From Mesorhizobium sp. SARCC-RB16n (GTDB lineage Bacteria > Pseudomonadota > Alphaproteobacteria > Rhizobiales > Rhizobiaceae): DNA of 64,000 bases. The stretch's first letter is position 1, and every line of letters begins with the position of its first letter. The position numbers and the translations under genes were made by a program. The DNA lies in the NCBI RefSeq assembly GCF_008520305.1, contig NZ_ML703276.1, positions 1 to 64,000 on the forward strand, in the 5' to 3' direction. The notes under the pieces are model-generated. The model worked only from the letters and a program-made list of their open reading frames with translations, was not told the origin of the DNA and did no database searches. This document shows, piece after piece, positions 27,372-37,101 of the stretch.

Positions 27372-27402
27372 GGCAAATTGCCCTCTGTAAACCGCGGCTG
27401 CC

Positions 27403-27416
27403 TTGATTTCGATCAA
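27403..27416. promoter_or_regulatory. Perfect anaerobox between hemN and fnrN
   Basis: TTGATTTCGATCAA is an exact match to TTGAT-N4-ATCAA. The centre is 39 bases from the hemN start and 94 from the fnrN start, so fnrN is probably autoregulated through it while hemN is activated. Confidence 0.85.
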
Positions 27417-27503
27417 GAGTGCCGCAGGCAGGACAAACTGACGCAACACCTCGCGGAGCAGCGGTGCTATCGTGCTGCCAGCATTATTCATTCGGGGCGT
27501 GCG

Positions 27504-28250
27504 ATGACCATCAAACAAGACGTTGAAAGCGTTGTCATTCCTGTGCTTTGCCAATCCTGCGAGGTTCGGGACCGCGGGTTGTGCGGCGCGCTTGAGCCCA
27601 ACCAGTTGGCCGACTTGGCCAAGACCTCGTCGAGACACAGCATTCCGCCCGGAACCGAGCTGGTCGGAGACGCCGAAACGATCGAAAGCTATTCGAACGT
27701 GCTTTCGGGCGTTGTGAAGCTGACTAAGGGGCTTTGGGACGGACGCCAGCAGATCGTGGGGCTTCAATTCCCGCCCGATTTTCTGGGCCGGCCATTCAAG
27801 TCGGAAAGCCAGATCAACGCGGAGAGCGCAACGGAAGTCTCGCTGTGCTCGTTCCCGAAAGCCGCAATCGAGCGAATGATGAGGGAGGCGCCGGCTCTGG
27901 AACACCGCCTGCTCAAGCAGACACTGGTGGAACTGGACGAGGCTCGCGATTGGATGGTGACGCTCGGCCGGAAGACAGCGCTCGAGAAGGTGGCGAGTTT
28001 TCTCTTCCTGATCGCGAGGAATATCGATCCGGCGGCAGAGATCAGCAAGCGAGCGGCAACTTTCGATCTGCCGCTCACCCGGGCCGATATCGCCGACTTC
28101 CTCGGTCTGACGGTGGAGACCGTCAGCCGCCAGCTGACGGAGCTTCGAGCCGACGGCGTGATCCGGATCAAGAACAACCGCCATGTCGTGGTCGATAGCG
28201 TGAGTCGGTTGCAACGCTGTTCGGGTGCTCGGGAGTGTTCCGACACTTAG
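27504..28250 (+). CDS. fnrN: FnrN, oxygen-responsive Crp/Fnr activator
   Basis: 248 residues. Cysteines 16, 19 and 27 (CQSCEVRDRGLC) and Cys115 (VSLCSFP) match the four ligands of an oxygen-sensitive 4Fe-4S cluster, which FixK proteins lack. The cyclic-nucleotide-like barrel covers ~20-150 and the HTH is TRADIADFLGLTVETVSRQL with the E-x3-SR recognition residues that read TTGAT. It is divergent from hemN with one anaerobox between them. It is the obvious activator for the anaeroboxes at 24118, 24594, 27403, 28822 and 32375. The longer frame running through antisense hemN is rejected. Confidence 0.93.
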   Translation: MTIKQDVESVVIPVLCQSCEVRDRGLCGALEPNQLADLAKTSSRHSIPPGTELVGDAETIESYSNVLSGVVKLTKGLWDGRQQIVGLQFPPDFLGRPFKSESQINAESATEVSLCSFPKAAIERMMREAPALEHRLLKQTLVELDEARDWMVTLGRKTALEKVASFLFLIARNIDPAAEISKRAATFDLPLTRADIADFLGLTVETVSRQLTELRADGVIRIKNNRHVVVDSVSRLQRCSGARECSDT

Positions 28251-28266
28251 AAGGCCGGTCTGTCGA

Positions 28267-28764
28267 TCAATCCTGCTGTGCGACGAGGGGCAGGATGTGC
28301 TCGCGCTCAAATGCGATGTGACGCCGCGACGCACAAAAGAAGGCTCTTAGCATGAAGCCCAGGGCTTCAGGGTTGTCGACAGCACCCCCACGCCCGATCG
28401 CCAGCAATGTGTCGGTCAAATCCTCTGCTGCGCTCTCATCCTCGATGTGCTCGGCCAGCAGGCGACGTATCGAAGCGCTCCGCTCTCCATGATGTGCGCC
28501 GCTCGCAAACACAGGAAAAACATGCTCTTCCTCGCAGGCATGGCTCATGCGCAGCAGAGGCAGCAGCTGGTTTGCCGCCTGCAAGCACTTCAACGGATCC
28601 GCCAAGGGCAACCCGTCGGCTATCGCCTCCAGCTCGTCGCAGATGCGCAATTTCCGATCGTGCCAGAAACAGACATTCCGGCACGGCAGGCTGGCATGAA
28701 GGCAGCCTTCGACAAACGGCCAGGCTTTGCATTTGACGACATTTGAGGTTTTGCAACTGGCCAT
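28267..28764 (-). CDS. Hemerythrin-like HHE-domain protein
   Basis: 165 residues, four-helix hemerythrin fold. Probable di-iron ligands are His35 (FWHDRKL), His75, Glu79 and His81 ([11 protein letters not shown]), His106 (AEHIEDE) and the C-terminal [14 protein letters not shown] cysteine-rich N-terminus ([18 protein letters not shown]) is unusual and might bind metal or form disulfides. It ends 17 bases past the fnrN stop in convergent orientation. Its start is 58 bases from the anaerobox at 28822 shared with fixN, giving a 23-base leader for a class II promoter. It may sense or buffer oxygen or nitric oxide; that is inference. Confidence 0.75.
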   Translation of the reverse strand: MASCKTSNVVKCKAWPFVEGCLHASLPCRNVCFWHDRKLRICDELEAIADGLPLADPLKCLQAANQLLPLLRMSHACEEEHVFPVFASGAHHGERSASIRRLLAEHIEDESAAEDLTDTLLAIGRGGAVDNPEALGFMLRAFFCASRRHIAFEREHILPLVAQQD

Positions 28765-28821
28765 CAGGACGTCTCCGCGCGAAATCGAGACGCAGGATTG
28801 TCCGACTGGCGAACCGGGACC

Positions 28822-28835
28822 TTGACATGGATCAA
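28822..28835. promoter_or_regulatory. Anaerobox between the hemerythrin-like gene and fixNOQP
   Basis: TTGACATGGATCAA, one change from consensus. Class II spacing suits both directions: transcription starts near 28870 for fixN and near 28787 for the hemerythrin-like gene. Confidence 0.85.
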
Positions 28836-28911
28836 GGCGCTAAAACGCCCTTTGCGAAATAAGTGTGGAGCGGACCCGCATCCGCATCAAACCCGCCGTC
28901 GGGGAGATGTT

Positions 28912-30522
28912 ATGAGATTTGGTACAGAGATCGTCGCTTTAAGTGTGTTTGCGTTCGCGGCCCTGGTCGCCGCAGGCTTCGGTGTCGACGTCCCTTTCCG
29001 GCAACATATGTGGGTGTTGTTTTTCGTACTTACCGGTTTCACTGCCATTCTGTTGCGCAACACCGAATTCAAACCAGCAGCTCCGGTGGATCCATCGGCC
29101 TATATGGATGGGCCGATCCGTTACGGGGCCGTCGCGACAGTGTTCTGGGGCGTTGTGGGCATGCTGGTCGGCGTGGTCATTGCGCTACAACTGGCCTATC
29201 CGCAGCTCAACATCCAGCCATGGTTCAACTTCGGCCGCCTGCGCCCGGTGCACACGTCGGGCGTCGTCTTCGCCTTTGGCGGCAACGCGCTTCTGTGCAC
29301 ATCATTATACGTCGTCCAACGCACATGCCGCGCGCGGCTGTTCGGCGGCAATCTGGCCTGGTTCGTGTTCTGGGGCTATCAGCTCTTCATCGTCATGGCG
29401 GCTACCGGATACCTGCTCGGCATCACCGAATCCCGGGAATACGCCGAACCTGAATGGTATGTCGACATCTGGCTGACCATCGTCTGGGTCGCCTATCTCA
29501 TCCTGTTCCTCGGCACCATACTGAAGCGCAAGGAACCGCATATCTACGTCGCCAACTGGTTCTACCTGTCCTTCATCGTGACCATCGCGATGCTGCATGT
29601 GGTCAACAACCTGTCGATGCCTGCGTCGCTCCTCGGATCGAAGAGCTACTCGGCATTTTCCGGTGTCCAGGATGCCCTGACGCAATGGTGGTACGGCCAC
29701 AACGCGGTCGGCTTCTTCCTGACCGCGGGCTTCCTCGGCATGATGTATTATTTCGTGCCCAAGCAGGCCAACAGGCCGGTCTACTCCTACCGGCTGTCGA
29801 TCATCCACTTCTGGGCGCTGATCTTCCTCTACATCTGGGCCGGTCCGCACCATCTGCATTACACCGCCCTGCCCGACTGGGCGCAGACGCTTGGCATGGC
29901 GTTCTCGATTATGTTGTGGATGCCCTCCTGGGGCGGCATGATCAACGGCCTGATGACCTTGTCTGGTGCTTGGGACAAGATCCGCACAGACCCGATTATT
30001 CGCATGATGGTCGCGGCGATCGCCTTCTACGGCATGTCGACCTTCGAAGGCCCGGTGATGTCCATCAGGACGGTCAATTCGCTGTCGCACTACACCGACT
30101 GGACAATCGGCCATGTTCACTCAGGCGCGCTCGGCTGGGTCGGCATGATCTCGTTCGGCGCGATCTACTACATGGTGCCGAAGCTATGGAACCGTGAGCG
30201 GCTCTATTCGCTGCGGCTGGTCACCTGGCACTTCTGGCTAGCGACCCTCGGGATCGTCGTCTACGCCGCGGCCATGTGGGTGTCCGGCATCACGCAGGGC
30301 CTGATGTGGCGCGAATACAACGAGCAGGGTTTTCTGGTCTATTCCTTCGCCGAAACTGTCGCCGCCATGCACCCCTATTACATCATGCGCGCCATCGGCG
30401 GAGCAATGTATCTCGCTGGCACACTGATCATGGCATGGAACGTCACGATGACCATTCGTGGCCGCCAGCGCGAAGAGCAAGCATTGGCGGGTTCCGTATC
30501 CGCTCTGCAGCCTGTCGAATAA
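28912..30522 (+). CDS. fixN: cbb3-type cytochrome oxidase subunit I
   Basis: The catalytic heme-copper subunit of the high-affinity terminal oxidase used in nodules; 536 residues. It is almost wholly membrane (about twelve or more helices). Heme and copper ligands are visible in [53 protein letters not shown] and [17 protein letters not shown]. The ATG at 28912 follows GGGGAGATGTT; the longer frame to 28798 covers the promoter and is rejected. It is first in fixNOQP, with the anaerobox 77 bases upstream. Confidence 0.97.
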   Translation: MRFGTEIVALSVFAFAALVAAGFGVDVPFRQHMWVLFFVLTGFTAILLRNTEFKPAAPVDPSAYMDGPIRYGAVATVFWGVVGMLVGVVIALQLAYPQLNIQPWFNFGRLRPVHTSGVVFAFGGNALLCTSLYVVQRTCRARLFGGNLAWFVFWGYQLFIVMAATGYLLGITESREYAEPEWYVDIWLTIVWVAYLILFLGTILKRKEPHIYVANWFYLSFIVTIAMLHVVNNLSMPASLLGSKSYSAFSGVQDALTQWWYGHNAVGFFLTAGFLGMMYYFVPKQANRPVYSYRLSIIHFWALIFLYIWAGPHHLHYTALPDWAQTLGMAFSIMLWMPSWGGMINGLMTLSGAWDKIRTDPIIRMMVAAIAFYGMSTFEGPVMSIRTVNSLSHYTDWTIGHVHSGALGWVGMISFGAIYYMVPKLWNRERLYSLRLVTWHFWLATLGIVVYAAAMWVSGITQGLMWREYNEQGFLVYSFAETVAAMHPYYIMRAIGGAMYLAGTLIMAWNVTMTIRGRQREEQALAGSVSALQPVE

Positions 30523-30532
30523 GGAGCCAGAC

Positions 30533-31264
30533 ATGGGCTTGATGGCCAAACACGCACTCATCGAGAGAAACGCCACGCTTCTCCTGGTCGGGTCGCTGCT
30601 GGTCGTGACCATCGGCGGCATCGTCGAGATCGCACCCCTCTTCTATCTCGACAACACGATCGAGAAGGTCGACGGCATGCGGCCCTATTCGCCACTCGAG
30701 CTCGCTGGGCGCAATATCTATGTCCGTGAGGGATGCTATCTCTGCCACAGCCAGATGATCAGGCCGTTCCGCGACGAGGTCGAACGGTACGGCCACTACA
30801 GCCTGGCGGCCGAGTCGATGTATGACCACCCCTTTCAGTGGGGATCGAAACGAACCGGTCCCGATCTCGCCCGGGTCGGCGATCGTTATTCCAACGAGTG
30901 GCATACGCAGCACCTGACAGACCCCCGTTCGGTCGTGCCGGAATCCATCATGCCGAGCTATGCGTTCCTGAAGGAGAAGGCGCTCGATGTGAAGGATTTC
31001 TCGACACAGCTGGTCGCGAATGCTCGCGTCGGCGTGCCCTACACGCCCGAAATGATCGCTAATGCAAACGCCGACCTGAAAGCACAGGCGGACCCGGCCG
31101 CGGACACAACCGGCCTTGAGGCCCGTTACCCTAAGGCCAAGACGGGCGACTTCGACGGGAATCCAGGCGAAGTGACCGAGATGGACGCTCTTGTCGCCTA
31201 TCTGCAAATGCTGGGCACACTGGTCGATTTCAAGACCTATGACGAAGGCGCCGGCTACCGCTGA
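30533..31264 (+). CDS. fixO: cbb3-type cytochrome oxidase subunit II (monoheme cytochrome c)
   Basis: 243 residues. An N-terminal helix ([20 protein letters not shown]) anchors it; the heme c site is CYLCH at residues 68-72 in [20 protein letters not shown]. The distal methionine is likely in ESIMPSY. It passes electrons from FixP to FixN. AAGGAG nine bases before the ATG defines the start, ten bases after the fixN stop. The extended frame inside fixN is rejected. Confidence 0.96.
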   Translation: MGLMAKHALIERNATLLLVGSLLVVTIGGIVEIAPLFYLDNTIEKVDGMRPYSPLELAGRNIYVREGCYLCHSQMIRPFRDEVERYGHYSLAAESMYDHPFQWGSKRTGPDLARVGDRYSNEWHTQHLTDPRSVVPESIMPSYAFLKEKALDVKDFSTQLVANARVGVPYTPEMIANANADLKAQADPAADTTGLEARYPKAKTGDFDGNPGEVTEMDALVAYLQMLGTLVDFKTYDEGAGYR

Positions 31265-31274
31265 GGAGGACGCA

Positions 31275-31424
31275 ATGAGCTATGATTTGATGCGGGAATT
31301 CGCCGACAGCTGGGGCCTGCTTGTGATGGCGCTGTTCTTCGTCGGCTGCATTGCCTTTGCCCTGCGCCCTGGCGGCAAAAAACAGGCCGATCAAGCCGCC
31401 CAGATCCTTTTCAAGGACGACTGA
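31275..31424 (+). CDS. fixQ: cbb3-type oxidase small subunit
   Basis: 49 residues with one helix (WGLLVMALFFVGCIAFALRP) and a charged C-terminus (GGKKQADQAAQILFKDD). It stabilises the FixP-oxidase assembly. GAGGAGG precedes the ATG; the gene lies ten bases after fixO and two before fixP, the standard operon order. Confidence 0.95.
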   Translation: MSYDLMREFADSWGLLVMALFFVGCIAFALRPGGKKQADQAAQILFKDD

Positions 31425-31426
31425 TC

Positions 31427-32290
31427 ATGAGCAGCGAGCATATCGACGAAGCCTCCGGCATTTCAACGACCGGCCACGAATGGGACGGGATCAGGGAGCT
31501 GAACAACCCGTTGCCGCGATGGTGGGTGATAACCTTCTACGTCACCATCGCATGGGCGGCGGCCTACACGGTCGCCTATCCGGCTTGGCCCATGCTGTCT
31601 TCCGCGACCAGGGGCGTGCTCGGCTATTCCAGCCGTAACGACGTCAAGAACGAGCTGGCGGCGGCAGAAGCCGCCAAGGGCAAATACGTCGCCGCCATCC
31701 AGCAGAAGACCGTATCCGAAATCGCTGCCGATGATGGGCTGCGTGAATTTGCTGTCGCCGCCGGCGGCGCGACGTTCAAGGTCAATTGCGTGCAGTGCCA
31801 TGGCTCGGGTGCTCAAGGCTCGAAGGGCTTTCCAAATCTCAACGACGACGACTGGCTATGGGGTGGCGAGGCCGAGCAGATCCAGCAGACCATTTCCCAC
31901 GGTATCCGGTATGCCTCCGACCCCGAAACTCGCCAGTCGGAAATGCCGGCCTTCGCTGACGTGCTTCAGCCCGAGCAAATTGCCCAGGTCAGCGCCTATG
32001 TGGCAAGCCTTTCAGGGCCGGTGCGCGACAAGACCCTGATCGAGCCCGGCGCCAAGGTGTTCGCGGAAAATTGCGCTGCCTGTCATGGCGAAAATGCCAA
32101 AGGCGGCCGCGAGGTAGGCGCACCCGATCTGACCGACGCGATCTGGCTTTATGGCTCGGGCGAAAGCGCTATTGCCGCGCAGGTCCGCGCACCGAGGCAG
32201 GGTGTGATGCCAGCCTGGGGGGCGCGTCTGGGGGAGACAAAGGTGAAGGAGCTTGCGGTTTATGTCCATTCGCTTGGCGGAGGGGAATAG
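31427..32290 (+). CDS. fixP: cbb3-type cytochrome oxidase subunit III (diheme cytochrome c)
   Basis: 287 residues. One N-terminal helix (WWVITFYVTIAWAAAYTVAY) follows the conserved HEWDGIRELNNPLPRWW. Two heme c sites are CVQCH (121-125) and CAACH (216-220). The MPAF and MPAW methionines are probable sixth ligands. It accepts electrons from the bc1 complex side and hands them to FixO. The start is two bases after fixQ, and a strong hairpin follows the stop. Confidence 0.96.
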   Translation: MSSEHIDEASGISTTGHEWDGIRELNNPLPRWWVITFYVTIAWAAAYTVAYPAWPMLSSATRGVLGYSSRNDVKNELAAAEAAKGKYVAAIQQKTVSEIAADDGLREFAVAAGGATFKVNCVQCHGSGAQGSKGFPNLNDDDWLWGGEAEQIQQTISHGIRYASDPETRQSEMPAFADVLQPEQIAQVSAYVASLSGPVRDKTLIEPGAKVFAENCAACHGENAKGGREVGAPDLTDAIWLYGSGESAIAAQVRAPRQGVMPAWGARLGETKVKELAVYVHSLGGGE

Positions 32291-32328
32291 GAGAAGCGGC
32301 CTATTCACCCGCCACCACCGTCAAGCGA

Positions 32329-32354
32329 CGAGGCCCGGCTGCGGCCGGGCCTCG
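32329..32354 (+). terminator. Hairpin downstream of fixNOQP
   Basis: An 11-bp perfect stem, CGAGGCCCGGC with GCCGGGCCTCG, loop TGCG, 38 bases after the fixP stop. Only a weak T-rich tract follows, so it may attenuate rather than end transcription into fixG, which has its own anaerobox at 32375. Confidence 0.65.
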
Positions 32355-32374
32355 ACACCTTTCAACCCGCAGGA

Positions 32375-32388
32375 TTGACTTGCATCAA
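32375..32388 (+). promoter_or_regulatory. Anaerobox of fixGHIS
   Basis: TTGACTTGCATCAA. A class II start would fall near 32423, nine bases before the fixG ATG, a very short leader that still includes the AAGGGGG ribosome binding site. Confidence 0.8.
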
Positions 32389-32431
32389 AGCGGCGCGGGC
32401 CAGCCTGCGGCAAAGCTTGTCGAAGGGGGAG

Positions 32432-34018
32432 ATGGAGACTGCTCGACTGGAGATGCCGGTGCTGGATCAAACGCAGGAGGAACGGCTCGAAGCCGAGGCA
32501 GTGACCTCGGCCACGGTTCGGCCACCGCTCTATGCAGCACGCAAGAAGATATTTCCCGGGCGTGCATCGGGTCGCTTTCGGCAATTCAAATGGCTGGTCA
32601 TGGCCATCACCCTTGGCATCTACTACCTGGGGCCTTGGTTGCGGTGCGACCGGGGACCCTATGCGCCGAACCAAGCCGTCCTGCTCGATCTTGCGAACCG
32701 GCGCTTCTACTTCTTCTCCATCGAAATCTGGCCGCAGGAGTTTTATTACGTGGCGGGCCTTTTGATGATGGCCGGCATCGGCCTCTTCATGGTCACGTCT
32801 ATGGTTGGGCGGGCCTGGTGTGGCTACACCTGTCCGCAGACGGTCTGGGTCGACTTGTTTCTCGTGGTTGAGCGCGCGATCGAAGGCGATCGCAATGCCC
32901 GCATTAAACTCGATGCCGGACCATGGACGCTGCGCAAAATTCTTTTGTGTATGACCAAACATGCCGTGTGGCTGGTGATCGCGGTTGCCACGGGCGGCGC
33001 CTGGATCTTTTACTTTGCCGACGCGCCGAAATTGCTCGGTGAAATCATGGCCGGAACGGCGGCGTCCGCGGCTTATGTCACGATCGCCGTCCTGACCGGA
33101 ACCACATACGTATTCGGCGGCCTGATGCGCGAGCAGGTGTGCACCTACATGTGCCCATGGCCGCGCATCCAGGCCGCCATGCTCGACGAGAATTCCCTGA
33201 CCGTGACATACAATGACTGGCGCGGCGAACCACGTTCGCGCCATACCAAGAAGGCCGTGGCCTTTGGACAGCCTGTAGGCGATTGCGTCGATTGCAAGTC
33301 CTGCATGGCGGTCTGCCCGATGGGTGTCGATATCCGGGATGGCCAGCAGCTGGCGTGTATCACCTGCGCGCTGTGCATCGACGCGTGCGATGGTGTCATG
33401 GCCAAGCTCGGCCGCGCGCGCGGGTTGATCTCCTATGCAACGCTGGCGGACTACAATGCCAACATGGCGCTGGCCACCGCCAACGGCACTGGTGCCGTCA
33501 ACCCGACGCTGATCAGGAACTCGAACACCAGCTTCGTCGACGGTGTTGCGCATTTCGATCTGCGGAAGATCCTGCGGTTGCGCACCTTCATCTACCTTGG
33601 CGCATGGTCGGCGATCGGGTTGGTGCTGGTCTATGGCCTGCTGACGCGTGAGCGGCTTGAGTTGAATGTGCTACACGACCGCAATCCGCAATTTGTAACG
33701 CTCTCCGACGGCTCGATCCGAAACGGCTACACGGTCAAATTGCTCAACATGATTGCCGAGCCGAGGACGATCGTGCTCACAATGGAAGGGCTCGCCGGCG
33801 CGGACATGAGTGTCGCCGGGGTCGACCCGCCAGCGGGCCGTTCATTCGCCATTCCAGTGGAGCCCGACCGGCTCACAACGATCAAGGTTTTCGTCCGCCA
33901 ACCGGCGGACCAAATCAACAAACCGATGCAAAGTTTCACGTTTCGGATTGCGGATGAGACGAGCTCTGAGTCCGCCGAATACACCGCCAGATTCAATGCG
34001 CCGGAGATCGCCCGATGA
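32432..34018 (+). CDS. fixG: FixG/CcoG, membrane ferredoxin-like protein for cbb3 oxidase copper assembly
   Basis: 528 residues. Five or so helices surround WCGYTCPQTVWVDLF and YMCPWPRIQAAM, and two cluster motifs follow: CVDCKSCMAVCP and CITCALCIDAC, typical bacterial ferredoxin spacing. The C-terminal ~140 residues are a periplasmic Ig-like domain. CcoG is reported to reduce Cu(II) for the oxidase. The ATG at 32432 is chosen because the longer frame begins inside the anaerobox. The stop overlaps the fixH start (ATGA). Confidence 0.95.
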   Translation: METARLEMPVLDQTQEERLEAEAVTSATVRPPLYAARKKIFPGRASGRFRQFKWLVMAITLGIYYLGPWLRCDRGPYAPNQAVLLDLANRRFYFFSIEIWPQEFYYVAGLLMMAGIGLFMVTSMVGRAWCGYTCPQTVWVDLFLVVERAIEGDRNARIKLDAGPWTLRKILLCMTKHAVWLVIAVATGGAWIFYFADAPKLLGEIMAGTAASAAYVTIAVLTGTTYVFGGLMREQVCTYMCPWPRIQAAMLDENSLTVTYNDWRGEPRSRHTKKAVAFGQPVGDCVDCKSCMAVCPMGVDIRDGQQLACITCALCIDACDGVMAKLGRARGLISYATLADYNANMALATANGTGAVNPTLIRNSNTSFVDGVAHFDLRKILRLRTFIYLGAWSAIGLVLVYGLLTRERLELNVLHDRNPQFVTLSDGSIRNGYTVKLLNMIAEPRTIVLTMEGLAGADMSVAGVDPPAGRSFAIPVEPDRLTTIKVFVRQPADQINKPMQSFTFRIADETSSESAEYTARFNAPEIAR

Positions 34019-34524
34019 CCGCCAAAATGCACAGAGCAGGCGAATTCACTGGCAAGCACATGCTGCTGACAATTCTCGGTTTCTTTGGCGTCGTGATCGG
34101 CGTCAATGTGACCATGGCAACACTCGCCACCACGAGTTGGACTGGCCTGGTGGTGGAGAACACATACGTGGCTAGCCAGCAGTTCAACAAAAAGGCCAGG
34201 CAAGGGCGGGCACAAGCGGCACTTGGCTGGGATGGCAGGTTGATCATTGCCTCCGGCGAGGTTCGCTACAGCCTTGTTGACGCGAAGGGCAAGCTGGTTC
34301 CGCTGCACGGCGTGCGCGTCCTATTTCGGCACCCGTCCTATGACGCGCAGGATAAAGCCGTGACACTTACAGCCGCTTCAGATCCCGACAGCGCCGGGGA
34401 ATTTGCCGCGCGTCATACGCCGAAGGATGGCGTCTGGATCGTCGAGATCGATGCCGATGCAGGCCTGGCTTTGCCATTTCGTGATGTCCGCCGCATCATG
34501 ATCTCGAAGGGAGCGCTGCAATGA
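34015..34524 (+). CDS. fixH: FixH, cbb3 oxidase assembly protein
   Basis: 169 residues with one N-terminal helix (HMLLTILGFFGVVIGVNVTM) and a periplasmic domain of the FixH family (VVENTYVASQQFNKK, FRHPSYDAQDK, WIVEIDADAG). It works with the FixI copper pump in delivering copper to FixN. Four-base overlaps with both fixG and fixI show tight coupling. Confidence 0.94.
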   Translation: MTAKMHRAGEFTGKHMLLTILGFFGVVIGVNVTMATLATTSWTGLVVENTYVASQQFNKKARQGRAQAALGWDGRLIIASGEVRYSLVDAKGKLVPLHGVRVLFRHPSYDAQDKAVTLTAASDPDSAGEFAARHTPKDGVWIVEIDADAGLALPFRDVRRIMISKGALQ

Positions 34525-36812
34525 GCTGCTGCGCGCCAGGCGCCGAAATGGCATTGGATGTCGTCGACACAGCGTCGGCCCTGCCCTCAAGCGCCGAGAT
34601 CAAACTGGCCAGCCGCAGTCTGGGTGGCGACACGAACCAGACCGATCTGTCGTTGCCCACAATTCATTGCGCGGCCTGCATGCACGCCATTGAGACAGCC
34701 CTGAAGAAGCTGGAGGGCATCGAAAGCGCTCGCGTAAATCTATCCACCAAACGCGTGTCGGTGCGCTGGCATGGCGACCAGGTGCCACCGATTTTCGCCA
34801 CACTCGGGCAGCTTGGCTATCAGGCGCATCTGTTCGACCCGGAGATCGCGAACGGGGACAAGACTTTGTCGGAGCTGATCCGGGCGGTTGCCATTTCCGG
34901 GTTTGCCGCCGGCAACATCATGCTGCTGTCGGTTTCGGTCTGGTCGGGGGCGGAAGGCGCTACCCGCGACCTGTTCCATTGGGTTTCGGCTCTGATTGCC
35001 ATCCCTGCCCTTGCTTTCGCCGGCGGCATCTATTTCCGTTCGGCGTGGAATGCTCTTCGCCATGGGCGGATGAACATGGAGGTGCCGATCACTGTCGGGA
35101 TTTCACTGGCCTATGCCATGAGCCTCTACGAAACGATCACCCATGGTGAGCATGCCTATTTCGACGCGTCAGTGTCGCTGCTCTTTTTCCTTTTGATCGG
35201 CCGCACGCTGGACCACGTGATGCGCGAACGGGCACGCACCGCCGTGAGTGGCCTTTCGCGGCTGGCCGGGCGCGGCGCCATCGTCCTGCGCACTGGCAGG
35301 GTACGAGAATACCTGCCGGTCGGGCAGATCGAGCCGGGCATGGACCTGGTGATTGCCGCTGGAGAGCGCGTGCCCGTCGATGGTGATATCCTTAACGGCA
35401 GCTCTGATATCGATTGCTCACTCGTTTCAGGCGAAAGCACGCCTCGTCCTGTTGGCCCAGGATCGGATATCCAGGCCGGCACGCTCAATCTCACCGGTCC
35501 GTTCACCATGCGAGCGACGGCGGCCGCAAAGGATTCATTCCTTATGGAAATGGTTCGGCTGATGGAAGCCGCCGAGGGCGGACGTTCACAGTACCGCAGG
35601 ATTGCCGACCGCGTCTCTGCCCTCTACGCCCCGATGGTGCATCTGGCCGCACTCATGACCTTCCTTGGATGGATGATCGCATCGGGTGACTGGCATGTGG
35701 CGGGGACGATCGCGATCGCCGTTCTCATCATTACATGCCCATGCGCGCTCGGCCTTGCCGTGCCGATCGTGCAGGTGGTCGCGGCGCGACGTTTGTTCGA
35801 TGCCGGCGTGATGGTCAAGGATGGTTCTGCCATGGAACGGCTGGCGGCCATCGACACAGCCGTGTTCGACAAGACCGGAACACTCACCTTTGGGAGGCCG
35901 CGGCTTGTCAACGCGCCATCGATCGATCCGGCCCTGCTGGCAATCGCCGCCGACATGGCCACGCATTCTCGCCATCCGTACGCTAAGGCGATCAGCATTT
36001 TCTCAGGCTCTTCCAGCCAACCGGGACTGGCTTCGATCAGCGAGCATCCGGGCTTCGGCATCGAGGCCACCATGGAGGGGAACATTTGGCGCCTGGGCCG
36101 GCGGGAATGGGCCAAATCGGAGGCTCAGAGCGTTGGGCAAGGTAAGTATGGCAGCAACGGCGGGACGGTGCTTTCGCGGAACAGGATGATCGTCGCCTCC
36201 TTTGATTTTCAGGACGCCGCGCGGGCTGACGCCGGAGCAGCAGTGAAGCAATTGCAGGACGCTAACGTCTCGATCGAGATGCTGTCGGGTGATACCGCCC
36301 AGGCTTGTCGCGAATTGGCCAAATCCTTGCGAATAGGCAACTTCGTGCCATCGCTTCTTCCGTCCGGCAAAGTTGACCGCATCGAGGCGCTGACCAGGGC
36401 CGGCCACAAGGTCTTGATGGTAGGGGACGGGCTCAATGACACGCCTGCGCTGGGCGCCGCGCACGTCTCTATGGCTCCCGCCAGCGCGGCTGACGTTGGG
36501 CGCAATGCCGCCGATTTTGTTTTCCTGCGCGAAAGCCTTCTGGCAGTTCCTTTCGCGTTGGACATCTCACGACAGGCGGGCCGACTGATCCGTCAGAACG
36601 TGGCGATTGCAATTCTCTACAATGTCTTTGCCGTGCCGATCGCCATATCAGGGCATGTGACGCCGCTAACCGCTGCGATCGCGATGTCCGCCTCCTCCCT
36701 GATCGTGGTCACAAACGCCATGCGGCTGCAGGCCTTCAAAAAGCGTGCGGTGCCTGGAAACGGTCTGCCCGAAAGGCGGGCATGCCTTGACATACGGGAT
36801 CAGTCGAGATGA
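34521..36812 (+). CDS. fixI: FixI/CcoI copper-exporting P1B ATPase
   Basis: 763 residues. A heavy-metal domain with Cys50 and Cys53 (HCAACMHAIETALKKLEG) is preceded by a Cys-Cys at the N-terminus. The membrane metal site is TCPCALGLAVP, the phosphorylation site DKTGTLTFGRP, and the hinge MVGDGLNDTPAL. SLVSGESTP is the actuator loop. It loads copper for the oxidase, not for general detoxification, judging from the operon. Overlaps fixH and fixS by four bases each. Confidence 0.96.
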   Translation: MSCCAPGAEMALDVVDTASALPSSAEIKLASRSLGGDTNQTDLSLPTIHCAACMHAIETALKKLEGIESARVNLSTKRVSVRWHGDQVPPIFATLGQLGYQAHLFDPEIANGDKTLSELIRAVAISGFAAGNIMLLSVSVWSGAEGATRDLFHWVSALIAIPALAFAGGIYFRSAWNALRHGRMNMEVPITVGISLAYAMSLYETITHGEHAYFDASVSLLFFLLIGRTLDHVMRERARTAVSGLSRLAGRGAIVLRTGRVREYLPVGQIEPGMDLVIAAGERVPVDGDILNGSSDIDCSLVSGESTPRPVGPGSDIQAGTLNLTGPFTMRATAAAKDSFLMEMVRLMEAAEGGRSQYRRIADRVSALYAPMVHLAALMTFLGWMIASGDWHVAGTIAIAVLIITCPCALGLAVPIVQVVAARRLFDAGVMVKDGSAMERLAAIDTAVFDKTGTLTFGRPRLVNAPSIDPALLAIAADMATHSRHPYAKAISIFSGSSSQPGLASISEHPGFGIEATMEGNIWRLGRREWAKSEAQSVGQGKYGSNGGTVLSRNRMIVASFDFQDAARADAGAAVKQLQDANVSIEMLSGDTAQACRELAKSLRIGNFVPSLLPSGKVDRIEALTRAGHKVLMVGDGLNDTPALGAAHVSMAPASAADVGRNAADFVFLRESLLAVPFALDISRQAGRLIRQNVAIAILYNVFAVPIAISGHVTPLTAAIAMSASSLIVVTNAMRLQAFKKRAVPGNGLPERRACLDIRDQSR

Positions 36813-36991
36813 CGACCCTTGTCTATCTCATACCGGTTGCGCTCTTTCTGGGTGCGCTTGGACTGGCCGGTTTCCTGTGGGCTGTGCGTAGCGGCCAATA
36901 CGAGGATCTCGACGGTGCGGCAGAGCGCATCCTTATCGATCGGGACGACGAGCCGGACGGTTTGACTCGGCGCGCGAATATGTGGAACTGA
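36809..36991 (+). CDS. fixS: FixS, cbb3 oxidase maturation protein
   Basis: 60 residues: one helix (LVYLIPVALFLGALGLAGFL) followed by WAVRSGQYEDLDGAAERIL, the conserved CcoS motif. It is needed to insert cofactors into FixN. Four-base overlap with fixI; last gene of fixGHIS. Confidence 0.95.
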   Translation: MTTLVYLIPVALFLGALGLAGFLWAVRSGQYEDLDGAAERILIDRDDEPDGLTRRANMWN

Positions 36992-37101
36992 ATTCCAGTC
37001 GCTGATCGCGGCGAGACAGAGGAACGAGCTCTCTTGCCCGACTGGAAATTGGAATTCCCCCGATGGCGCCAACCTTACACGGCGGGCGATACCCGCAAAC
37101 C

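Noticed and set aside
26169-28250. 693-codon plus-strand frame covering antisense hemN and then fnrN
   Set aside because: The first 445 codons are the antisense of hemN and resemble no protein; FnrN homology begins at the ATG at 27504.
27372-28334. N-terminal extension of hemN to 779 codons
   Set aside because: It crosses the anaerobox and the whole fnrN gene on the other strand; HemN homology starts at 27371.
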